NCBI GenBank assembly: GCA_036501845.1
Contig: DASXZO010000176.1
Coordinates: 1 to 30,891, forward strand
Origin: JBBREP01 sp036501845
GTDB taxonomy: Bacteria > Actinomycetota > Acidimicrobiia > IMCC26256 > PALSA-610
Length of the DNA: 30,891 nucleotides
Direction of reading: 5' to 3'
The first letter of the stretch is position 1; each line of letters starts with the position of its first letter. Of the stretch, positions 13,867 to 20,458 are shown one piece after another. The notes below the pieces were generated by a model, which was given only the letters and a program-made list of their open reading frames with translations, made no database searches and was not told the origin of the DNA. The translations under genes and the position numbers were made by a program.

Positions 13867-13893
13867 CTTGCCCCAACTGATCGGGTCCGGGCC

Positions 13894-13906
13894 GCGCGCT
13901 TCGCGC
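13894..13906. terminator. Possible hairpin after the DUF7144 gene
   Basis: GCGCG and CGCGC form a 5-bp stem with a 3-base CTT loop in the 93-base gap before the channel gene. It is embedded in a longer GGGCC-rich stretch that may extend pairing. It could separate the small-protein operon from the channel gene. Weak call. Confidence 0.3.
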
Positions 13907-13959
13907 CGTGGCTCGGGCCCGCGTCGGTCCTCGGATCGCACAACTGCGGCAGGTGCACG

Positions 13960-14688
13960 ATGGCGATTCGGCCGGCAGGCGCGAACGGTCTGGAGCACCG
14001 CCACGACACCTGGCTCGGGCGCGTCAGTGATCGCTTCGGTCTCGTGCTGTGCATGCTCGTCGCCACGTTCATGGTGCTCGCGGCCGGGTTCACCTCCGAT
14101 TGGATGCTGCCGGTCACGGTCGCGCTCCTCGGCGGCACCTTTCTCGCAGTGCTGGCGGCGGCGGGGGTGCGCCTGCGCACCCAGCGCCGCGCCCGGCTGT
14201 TCGCCGGGCTCTGCGTGGTCGCCGCGCTTGCGTCGTTGCCCGGGATCGGCACGTGGGCGCGCGTCTGCGTGGCGGTGCTATGCGGTCTGCTCGCGGCTGC
14301 GTGCCCGGTGATCATCGCCCGCTCGATCATGCGGCGCGGCATCGTCGACGTGCGCACGGTGCTGGGCGCGCTCTGCATCTATGTGTTGCTGGGTCTGTGC
14401 TTCGCGTTCGTCTATACGGTGATCGGATTGGCCGCGGGCCGTTTCTTCGTGCAGCAAGCCACGGCGCGCAGCTCCGACTACGTGTACTTCAGTTACGTGA
14501 CGCTCACGACTGTGGGGTACGGCGACCTCACCGCGAGCGACGGCGTGGGCCGTGCGCTCGCGATCTTCGAAGCGTTGATCGGTCAGATCTATCTCGTGAC
14601 CGTGGTCGCGGTGCTCGTGTCGAACCTTGGTCCCGCACGCCGCCGCGAACTAGAAGAACGGAGGTCCGAAGCGGCGAGCGGCGACTGA
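13960..14688 (+). CDS. Potassium channel family protein (two-TM pore domain)
   Basis: A 242-aa membrane protein with a K+ selectivity filter: TTVGYGD at residues 183-189 within YFSYVTLTTVGYGDLTA, flanked by an outer helix (about 130-155, LGALCIYVLLGLCFAFVYTVIGL) and an inner helix (about 195-220). Before the pore there are four weaker hydrophobic segments at about 27-45, 49-68, 80-97 and 102-120. They lack the regular Arg series of a voltage sensor, so this is an ion-transport-2-like channel with an extra N-terminal membrane bundle. No cytosolic RCK/TrkA-N domain is present; the C-terminus is a short charged tail. It would conduct K+ passively. Its stop codon is immediately adjacent to the stop of the convergent gene, with no intergenic base. 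Confidence 0.88.
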   Translation: MAIRPAGANGLEHRHDTWLGRVSDRFGLVLCMLVATFMVLAAGFTSDWMLPVTVALLGGTFLAVLAAAGVRLRTQRRARLFAGLCVVAALASLPGIGTWARVCVAVLCGLLAAACPVIIARSIMRRGIVDVRTVLGALCIYVLLGLCFAFVYTVIGLAAGRFFVQQATARSSDYVYFSYVTLTTVGYGDLTASDGVGRALAIFEALIGQIYLVTVVAVLVSNLGPARRRELEERRSEAASGD

Positions 14689-15933
14689 CTACGCGCCCGC
14701 TGCGGAGGGTTCCCGGCCGAAGTACTCCACCACCGCGAGCAACAACACCGCCAGCACACCGATCCAGAACACGACGGCCGGCGTGGCGTGCGGCCACCGG
14801 AAGAGCACCACGAACAACGCGACCGCGATCACGGCGCGCCATGCGCCTTTGTGCCGCGCGATGGCGCCGATCGGACCGAGCCAGCTCCAACCGGCGGCGT
14901 CGTTCCGGGCACCCAGCCAGTTCACGGCGGCGTGAACCCGGTTGCGGAAGCCGGTGCCGACGCGCGACGGACCCGCGAACACCACTGCCACCACGACGAT
15001 CACGGCGAGCAACAGCGCCGCGCGCACCGCAGTGCGGAGGAAGCGTACGAGCGTGTCGTAGATGGCCGCCGCGGCCTCGTGCGGGATGTTCTGGCTGCTG
15101 ATCGCGCCGAGGTAGAAGTGACGCCCGATCGTGAGCCCCAACCCGAGCGACAGCGCGCCCGCTCCGAAGCCGATAGCCGACCACAAGAACCCGCGCCGAC
15201 GATCCCTCGACAACAGGATTGCACCGCCGAAGCACACCAACACGAGGAATGGCAGCAGGAACGCGAGCTTGTCCAGCACGTTCATGGCACCGTTGATCTT
15301 CTGCAGGTCGTCCGATTGGACCATCGGGATCTGTGTGGCCGCGAACGCGATCGGTGTCTTGCTGAACACGTCGATACCCGCGGCCTTCAGCCGCTCGACC
15401 ACGACGTTCACGAGCGCGGTGGTGTCGATCGACACGGTGCCGTTCGTGACCTTGACCACGCCGCTCTGCTTGCCCGTGAGTACGTACTGCAATTGCGTGT
15501 GAGCCGTGCGATTCATCTGCTTCCAGATCTTCTGGAATTGGTCGCTCTGCACGATCTTCAGCGCGGTCGAGTGCACGAAGCCCTCGAATGCCGACCGCAT
15601 CGGCGCCACCAGCGGCTGCGCCCGTGACGGGAGCAACGAGGCGATGTAGCGCTTCTCGTCGATCTTCGAGATGAGGCGGTCCGAGATGTCGTTGGCCACG
15701 AACGACTGGATCGCGGCGTTCGAGCTCAAGGGGGCAACCGTCTGCACGTAACGGTCGGTGTCGGTGAGCTGCGTGTGTACAAACAGTGCGACCGCCATGA
15801 GCGGCGTGAGGATCGTGCCGAGCACGATGAAAATCGCGGCCAGGACGCGGTGACCACGCCGCGTGCCCGGCCCGTCGTGGTGATGCGGCGCCTCCGGCGC
15901 GAGGACGTTGGGCGTCACGCCTTGACAGCTCAC
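14689..15933 (-). CDS. Large hypothetical membrane protein with extracytoplasmic domain, 414 aa
   Basis: The protein has one N-terminal membrane segment (about residues 29-52, RVLAAIFIVLGTILTPLMAVALFV), a 170-residue soluble region, then four or five further hydrophobic segments (about 218-240, 250-270, 300-325 and 365-405). The soluble part begins TQLTDTDRYVQTVAPLSSNAAIQSFVANDISDRL, which is typical of actinobacterial integral membrane proteins of unknown function that expose this domain outside the cell. The C-terminal bundle includes VVVVAVVFAGPSRVGTGFR. GTG 15933 is the first start in the frame. An in-frame GTG at 15918 preceded by AAGG is an alternative. It diverges from the repeat-protein gene at 16008. 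I assign no function. Confidence 0.75.
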   Translation of the reverse strand: MSCQGVTPNVLAPEAPHHHDGPGTRRGHRVLAAIFIVLGTILTPLMAVALFVHTQLTDTDRYVQTVAPLSSNAAIQSFVANDISDRLISKIDEKRYIASLLPSRAQPLVAPMRSAFEGFVHSTALKIVQSDQFQKIWKQMNRTAHTQLQYVLTGKQSGVVKVTNGTVSIDTTALVNVVVERLKAAGIDVFSKTPIAFAATQIPMVQSDDLQKINGAMNVLDKLAFLLPFLVLVCFGGAILLSRDRRRGFLWSAIGFGAGALSLGLGLTIGRHFYLGAISSQNIPHEAAAAIYDTLVRFLRTAVRAALLLAVIVVVAVVFAGPSRVGTGFRNRVHAAVNWLGARNDAAGWSWLGPIGAIARHKGAWRAVIAVALFVVLFRWPHATPAVVFWIGVLAVLLLAVVEYFGREPSAAGA

Positions 15934-16007
15934 GACGAGGTGCAGGAGGCCGCCTCACCCTGTAGAGGTGGCTTCGCCGCCCGGCCAACGGGGCGAGGAT
16001 CACGGCG

Positions 16008-16562
16008 ATGGCTGGGTCGGCATCGCAACCTGCGAGCGACGTGGAGAGGGTTGCGCGCGTATTGCTCTCGGTGCCCTCGGGCGCGGCACGAGCGGCATTG
16101 CGAACCGCTGGGAGCGCAGCTGCTCGCGCAACGGAGTTCGCGATCGAAGCGGCGGCGTCGGCCGTGGAGACGTTCGTGCGCGTGCTGGACGTCAACGGCC
16201 TCCTTGCCGGTGTCGACCTCGACGCCTTGCTGCGCCGCGTCGACGTGCAGGCGTTGCTCGATCGCATCGACCTCGACTCGATGCTCCGGCGGGTGGATCT
16301 CGACGCGTTGCTGCGAGGCGTCGACGTCAACGATCTCATCGCGCGCATCGACGTCGACACGCTCGTGGAAGAAACCGATGTCGGAGCCGTGATCGCTCGC
16401 TCGACCGGCAGCGTCGCGTCCGGCGCGGTCGACCTGATGCGCCGCCAAGGCGTGAATCTCGACGACGCCGTCGCGCGGATTGCCATGCGCCTGCGTCCCC
16501 GCCGGCTCTCGACGAATCCGGGAGGGCCGCCCGGCCTTGTCGCGGGCCAGGGCGCCACGTGA
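16008..16562 (+). CDS. Nonapeptide-repeat protein, 184 aa, upstream partner of an RDD protein
   Basis: I do not recognise a named family. An Ala-rich N-terminal 60 residues, predicted helical, lead into eight consecutive 9-residue repeats at residues 61-132, with consensus D-[VL]-x-x-L-L-x-R-[VI]. A 50-residue tail with VNLDDAVARIAMRLRPRR follows. The regular spacing of Asp and Leu suggests a solenoid or amphipathic helical stack. There is no signal peptide or membrane segment. A GAGGA site lies 8 bases before the ATG. The stop codon overlaps the RDD gene start by 4 bases (GTGA), so the two products are probably made in fixed ratio and may interact at the membrane. Confidence 0.8.
   Translation: MAGSASQPASDVERVARVLLSVPSGAARAALRTAGSAAARATEFAIEAAASAVETFVRVLDVNGLLAGVDLDALLRRVDVQALLDRIDLDSMLRRVDLDALLRGVDVNDLIARIDVDTLVEETDVGAVIARSTGSVASGAVDLMRRQGVNLDDAVARIAMRLRPRRLSTNPGGPPGLVAGQGAT
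16188..16403 (+). repeat. Eight tandem 27-bp units encoding nonapeptides
   Basis: Eight in-frame 27-base units encode residues 61-132 of the protein at 16008. Units share GTCGACxTCGACG-like starts but differ at third positions and by conservative substitutions. The array is therefore old enough to be under protein-level selection rather than a recent slippage product. Confidence 0.85.
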
Positions 16563-17140
16563 TCGAAGCACGGCGAGTCGAATCCGAGCTCGACGTCGAG
16601 AGCCTGATCGGCCGTTACGCCGGCGCGGTCACGAGGTTCGCCGCGTTCGTCGTGGACGCCGTGCTCAGCATCGGCGGCTTCCTCGTCGGCGCGGCGGGTG
16701 CGGTGTGGGTGGTGAACCTATTCGCCCGCACGCACGTGCCGAGCCCCAACGACAGCCTCTGGTGGCTCGTCCCCTTCGGCGCGTGGCTGTTCGTCTACTT
16801 CTGGTACTGCTACTGGCTGTCGGGCAAGACGCCGGGCAAGGCGCTGTTCGGGTTACGTGTGGTCGCGGGCGACGGCTCCGACCTCGGCGGACCCAGAGCC
16901 GCGGTGCGCGTCGTCGCCTTCAGCGTGAGTTGGGTGTTCCCGGTGGTCGGCTTCGGCGGGGTGGTGCTCGGTGCGCGCCATCGAGCGCTCCACGACGTCG
17001 TCGCCAGGACGGCAGTGGTGTACGACTACGACGCCCGCGCCGCGCACCTGCGCTTCCTCGGGCGTCACCGCCGAGCGCCGGCTGCACGAACGCCGGGTGA
17101 GCACGCACGCGACGTCGGGGCTTTCACCACCGTCGGGTGA
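16559..17140 (+). CDS. RDD-family membrane protein, 193 aa
   Basis: The RDD family comprises small membrane proteins of largely unknown transport or stress roles. The N-terminal region (residues 16-35, GRYAGAVTRFAAFVVDAVLS) carries the Arg and Asp that give the family its name. Membrane segments follow at about 25-55 and 65-85. The motif WLSGKTPGKALFGLRVV (about 85-102) and the RHRALHDVVARTAVVYD block near 140 are diagnostic. The GTG start overlaps the stop of the repeat-protein gene, implying coupled translation. The C-terminal 35 residues are basic and probably cytosolic. Its last codon and stop contain a GGGTGA hexamer that also lies in the arcA upstream region. Confidence 0.9.
   Translation: MIEARRVESELDVESLIGRYAGAVTRFAAFVVDAVLSIGGFLVGAAGAVWVVNLFARTHVPSPNDSLWWLVPFGAWLFVYFWYCYWLSGKTPGKALFGLRVVAGDGSDLGGPRAAVRVVAFSVSWVFPVVGFGGVVLGARHRALHDVVARTAVVYDYDARAAHLRFLGRHRRAPAARTPGEHARDVGAFTTVG
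17095..17140 (+). promoter_or_regulatory. Two GGGTGA boxes upstream of the arginine deiminase operon
   Basis: GGGTGA at 17095-17100 and 17135-17140 form a direct repeat 40 bases apart. They sit in the end of the RDD gene, 99 to 144 bases before the arcA start, a suitable place for activator binding. The gap 17141-17238 itself shows no other clear element except the ribosome-binding site. Confidence 0.42.
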
Positions 17141-17238
17141 GGCCTGGTTTGCGCTCTCCGCGCACGATCGCGTCAACGAGCGACGCTCGCGGCATTCGCG
17201 CTGCAGCGCGCCGGAAGCATGACTGAGGTGATGCGACC

Positions 17239-18474
17239 GTGACGTTCCACGTCGATTCCGAAGTCGGACGGCTGCGCCAGGTGATCCTGCACAAGCCGGG
17301 GCTGGAGTTGAGCCGTCTGACGCCGACCAACGTCGAAGCGTTGCTCTTCGACGACGTGCTCTGGGCCAAGCGAGCCCGCGAGGAACATGACGCTTTCGTG
17401 GCGGTGCTGCGCGATCACGGCGTGACGGTGCACTACTTCGACGTGCTCCTTGCCGAGACGCTCGGGAACCTTGTTGCGCGCGACTGGGTGCTCGATCGCG
17501 TGCTCAACGCCGACACCGTCGGCCCGACGCTCGTGGAGCCGCTCCGCGCCCTCGCGGAGGCGGTCGACTGCGAGCGGCTCGCCGAGTTGCTCGTCGGCGG
17601 CGTGTTGAAGAGTGATCTCGCCGATTTCGCCCCGAACAGCCTGCGTTGGGAACTCATGCGGCGCGACGACTTCCTGCTCACTCCCTTGCCGAACCACCTC
17701 TTCCAGCGGGACAACTCGGCGTGGATCTACAACGGCGTGAGCGTCAACCCGATGGCCAAGCCGGCGCGCCAGCGCGAGTCGATCCACAGTGCCGCCATCT
17801 ACAAGTTCCACCCGATGTTCGCTGGGGCGAGCTTCGACATCTGGTACGGCGGCGACGATGCGCCGCACCAGCCGGCGACGCTCGAGGGCGGTGACATCGA
17901 GGTGATCGGCAACGGCGCCGTGATGATCGGCATGGGCGAGCGCAGCACGCCGATGGGTGTCGAGAACCTCGCGCAGCAGCTCTTCGCCGCGGGCGCGGCC
18001 GAGCGGATCATCGCAGTCGAACTGCCGCACTCCCACGCCATGATGCACCTCGACACGGTCATGACGATGCTCGACCGCGCCACGTTCGCGATGTACCCGT
18101 ACATGGAAGGCACGCTGCGGTCATGGACGGTGCGGCCGTCACCCGATGCCGATGATCCCGACGGGCTCTCCGTGCGCGCCAACGACGACCTGTTCGCCAC
18201 GATCGCCGAAGTGCTCGACGTGGACAAGGTGACGGTGCTGCAGACCGACGAGGATATTCGTGCGGCTGAGCGCGAGCAGTGGGACGACGGCACGAACTTC
18301 CTCGCGATCGCGCCCGGAGTGATCGTCGGCTACGACCGCAACGTCACTACCAACACGTTCCTGCGTCGGAACGGCATCGAGGTGATCACGATCGCGGGCA
18401 GCGAGCTCGGTCGTGGCCGCGGCGGTGCCCGTTGCATGAGCTGCCCGATCGAGCGCGACCCCGCGGAGGCCTGA
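17239..18474 (+). CDS. arcA: Arginine deiminase ArcA
   Basis: ArcA hydrolyses L-arginine to citrulline and ammonia, the first step of the arginine deiminase (ADI) pathway. The 411-aa length matches the family. Conserved elements run in order: SEVGRLRQVILHKPGLEL at the N-terminus, LFDDVLWAKRAREEHD, NHLFQRDNSAWIYNGVSVNPM, LEGGDIEVIGNG, LPHSHAMMHLDTVMTM with the catalytic His, and GGARCMSCPIERDP with nucleophile Cys399. A GAGGTGA site lies about 8 bases before the GTG start. It heads a five-gene operon, with arcB beginning one base after its stop. Two GGGTGA boxes lie about 100-145 bases upstream. Confidence 0.98.
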   Translation: MTFHVDSEVGRLRQVILHKPGLELSRLTPTNVEALLFDDVLWAKRAREEHDAFVAVLRDHGVTVHYFDVLLAETLGNLVARDWVLDRVLNADTVGPTLVEPLRALAEAVDCERLAELLVGGVLKSDLADFAPNSLRWELMRRDDFLLTPLPNHLFQRDNSAWIYNGVSVNPMAKPARQRESIHSAAIYKFHPMFAGASFDIWYGGDDAPHQPATLEGGDIEVIGNGAVMIGMGERSTPMGVENLAQQLFAAGAAERIIAVELPHSHAMMHLDTVMTMLDRATFAMYPYMEGTLRSWTVRPSPDADDPDGLSVRANDDLFATIAEVLDVDKVTVLQTDEDIRAAEREQWDDGTNFLAIAPGVIVGYDRNVTTNTFLRRNGIEVITIAGSELGRGRGGARCMSCPIERDPAEA

Positions 18475-18475
18475 C

Positions 18476-19477
18476 ATGGCGTTCAACTTGCGTAACCGCA
18501 GCTTTCTGAAGGAGATCGACTTCACGCCCCAGGAGTGGCGGTTCCTGCTGGCGATGTCGGCGGAGATCAAACGGTCGAAGTACGCCGGCTACGAGGAGCC
18601 GAGACTCGCGGGCAAGAACATCGCGGTGATCTTCGAGAAAACGTCGACGCGCACGCGTTGCGCCTTCGAGGTGGCCGCGCACGACCAGGGCGCGCACGTC
18701 ACCTATCTCGACCCCACGGGCTCGCAGCTCGGGCACAAGGAGTCGGTGAAGGACACTGCGCGCGTGCTCGGCCGCATGTTCGACGCGCTCGAGTACCGCG
18801 GCTTCGCGCAAGACGACGTGGAAACGCTTGCCGAGTACGCCGGCGTGCCGGTGTGGAACGGGCTCACCGATCAGTGGCATCCCACACAGACGCTGTGCGA
18901 CATGCTCACGATGCGCGAGCACAGCACGAAGCACGATCACGAGATTGCGTTCGCGTTCTGCGGCGACGCGCACAACAACATGGGGAACTCGTTGCTCGTG
19001 ACCGGCGCCATGATGGGGATGGACGTGCGCATCGTCGCCCCGCAGTCGCTGTGGAACCACGACGACGTGGTGGACGCCGCGCACCGCATCGCCGAAGATA
19101 CGGGCGCCCGCATCCTGATCACTGACGACGTCGACAAGGGTGTGCACGGGGTCGATTTCATCTACACCGACGTGTGGGTCTCGATGGGCGAGCCCAAGGA
19201 GGTGTGGGACGAGCGCATCGCCATGCTGAAGCCGTTCCAGGTGAACGCCGAGATGGTGCGGGCGACGGGTAATCCGCAAGTGAAGTTCATGCATTGCCTG
19301 CCCGCGTTCCACGACCGCCACACGCAGGTGGGCGAGGACATCTACGAGAAGACCGGCCTCGAGGCGCTCGAAGTGACCGACGAGGTGTTCGAGTCGCCGC
19401 GTTCCATCGTGTTCGACCAGGCCGAGAACCGCATGCACACGATCAAGGCCGTGATGCTCGCGACACTCGGCGCCTGA
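18476..19477 (+). CDS. arcB: Catabolic ornithine carbamoyltransferase ArcB
   Basis: In the ADI pathway this enzyme phosphorolyses citrulline to ornithine and carbamoyl phosphate. At 333 aa it matches the family. The carbamoyl-phosphate loop reads EKTSTRTRCAFE at about residues 55-66, followed by HPTQTLCDMLTM (about 134-145), DVWVSMGEP, and FMHCLPAFHD with the catalytic Cys. The sequence alone does not distinguish anabolic ArgF from catabolic ArcB, but placement between arcA and arcC makes the catabolic role the natural reading. It follows arcA after one base and precedes arcC by 9 bases. Confidence 0.96.
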   Translation: MAFNLRNRSFLKEIDFTPQEWRFLLAMSAEIKRSKYAGYEEPRLAGKNIAVIFEKTSTRTRCAFEVAAHDQGAHVTYLDPTGSQLGHKESVKDTARVLGRMFDALEYRGFAQDDVETLAEYAGVPVWNGLTDQWHPTQTLCDMLTMREHSTKHDHEIAFAFCGDAHNNMGNSLLVTGAMMGMDVRIVAPQSLWNHDDVVDAAHRIAEDTGARILITDDVDKGVHGVDFIYTDVWVSMGEPKEVWDERIAMLKPFQVNAEMVRATGNPQVKFMHCLPAFHDRHTQVGEDIYEKTGLEALEVTDEVFESPRSIVFDQAENRMHTIKAVMLATLGA

Positions 19478-19486
19478 GGGCGCGTC

Positions 19487-20458
19487 GTGCGCATCGTGGT
19501 TGCGCTCGGCGGCAACGCGCTGCTGAAGCGAGGCGAGAAGCCCGACGCGTCGCGGCAGCAGGCCAACGCGGCGCGGGCGGTGCGCGCGCTCGCTCCTCTC
19601 GCCGAAGAGCACGAGCTCGTCGTCACGCACGGCAACGGGCCACAGGTGGGCATGTTGGCGCTCGAGAGCGCGGCCGATCCCGCGCTCGAGGTGCCGTTCC
19701 CGTTCGACGTACTCGGCGCGCAGACGCAGGGGATGATCGGGTACTGGCTCCTGCAATCGTTGCAAAACGCATTGCCGGGCCGGCAGGTGGCAGCGATTAT
19801 CGACCAGACGCTCGTGGCCGCGAACGACGCCGCCTTCCAGAACCCCACGAAGTTCGTGGGGTCGGTGTACGACGAGGCGACCGCGCGTGGGTACGCGTCC
19901 GATCGCGGCTGGAGCATCGCGCCGGACGGCGACAGGTGGCGCCGGGTCGTGCCGTCACCGAATCCGGAGCGCGTCGTCGAGACGCGCGTGATCCGCCTGC
20001 TGCTCGGATCGGGCGCAGTGGTGGTGTGCGCGGGCGGCGGCGGCGTGCCGGTGATTCGCGACGAGCGAGGGATGCTGCAGGGCGTCGAGGCGGTGGTGGA
20101 CAAGGACCTCGCCACTGCGAAGCTCGCAGAGGCGCTCGAGGCGGACGCCTTGCTGCTCCTCACCGACGTGCCGGCGGTGGTCCGCGAATTTGGCACACCC
20201 GACGCGGCACCGATCACGCGCGCCACCCCGGCGATGCTGCGGCGTGAGCAGTTTCCTGCGGGTTCGATGGGTCCGAAGGAGGACGCGGTGTGCCGCTTCG
20301 TGGAGCTCACCGGCGATATGGCCGCAATCGGGGGGCTCGACGACGCAGTCGACATCGTGGCCGGCAAGGCCGGCACGATCATCACGCCCGCGGGTGATTA
20401 CGGCGGGCCGGGAGATCTCCGATCGCATCATCGGAACACCGAAAGGACGACCGCGTGA
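19487..20458 (+). CDS. arcC: Carbamate kinase ArcC
   Basis: ArcC transfers phosphate from carbamoyl phosphate to ADP, giving ATP, ammonia and CO2, the energy-yielding step of the ADI pathway. The 323-aa protein has the amino-acid-kinase opening VVALGGNALLKRGE (residues 4-17), VVTHGNGPQVGMLALE, DKDLATAKLAEALEADALLLLTDV, and MGPKEDAVCRFVE near the C-terminus. Its GTG start is 9 bases after arcB. The end overlaps the P-type ATPase start by 4 bases (GTGA), which ties ATP production by ArcC to synthesis of an ATP-driven pump. Confidence 0.97.
   Translation: MRIVVALGGNALLKRGEKPDASRQQANAARAVRALAPLAEEHELVVTHGNGPQVGMLALESAADPALEVPFPFDVLGAQTQGMIGYWLLQSLQNALPGRQVAAIIDQTLVAANDAAFQNPTKFVGSVYDEATARGYASDRGWSIAPDGDRWRRVVPSPNPERVVETRVIRLLLGSGAVVVCAGGGGVPVIRDERGMLQGVEAVVDKDLATAKLAEALEADALLLLTDVPAVVREFGTPDAAPITRATPAMLRREQFPAGSMGPKEDAVCRFVELTGDMAAIGGLDDAVDIVAGKAGTIITPAGDYGGPGDLRSHHRNTERTTA

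Noticed and set aside
14528..16558. A 676-codon minus-strand frame over the channel, membrane-protein and repeat-protein genes.
   Set aside because: It covers three well-supported genes in other frames and reads as low-complexity Arg-rich sequence.
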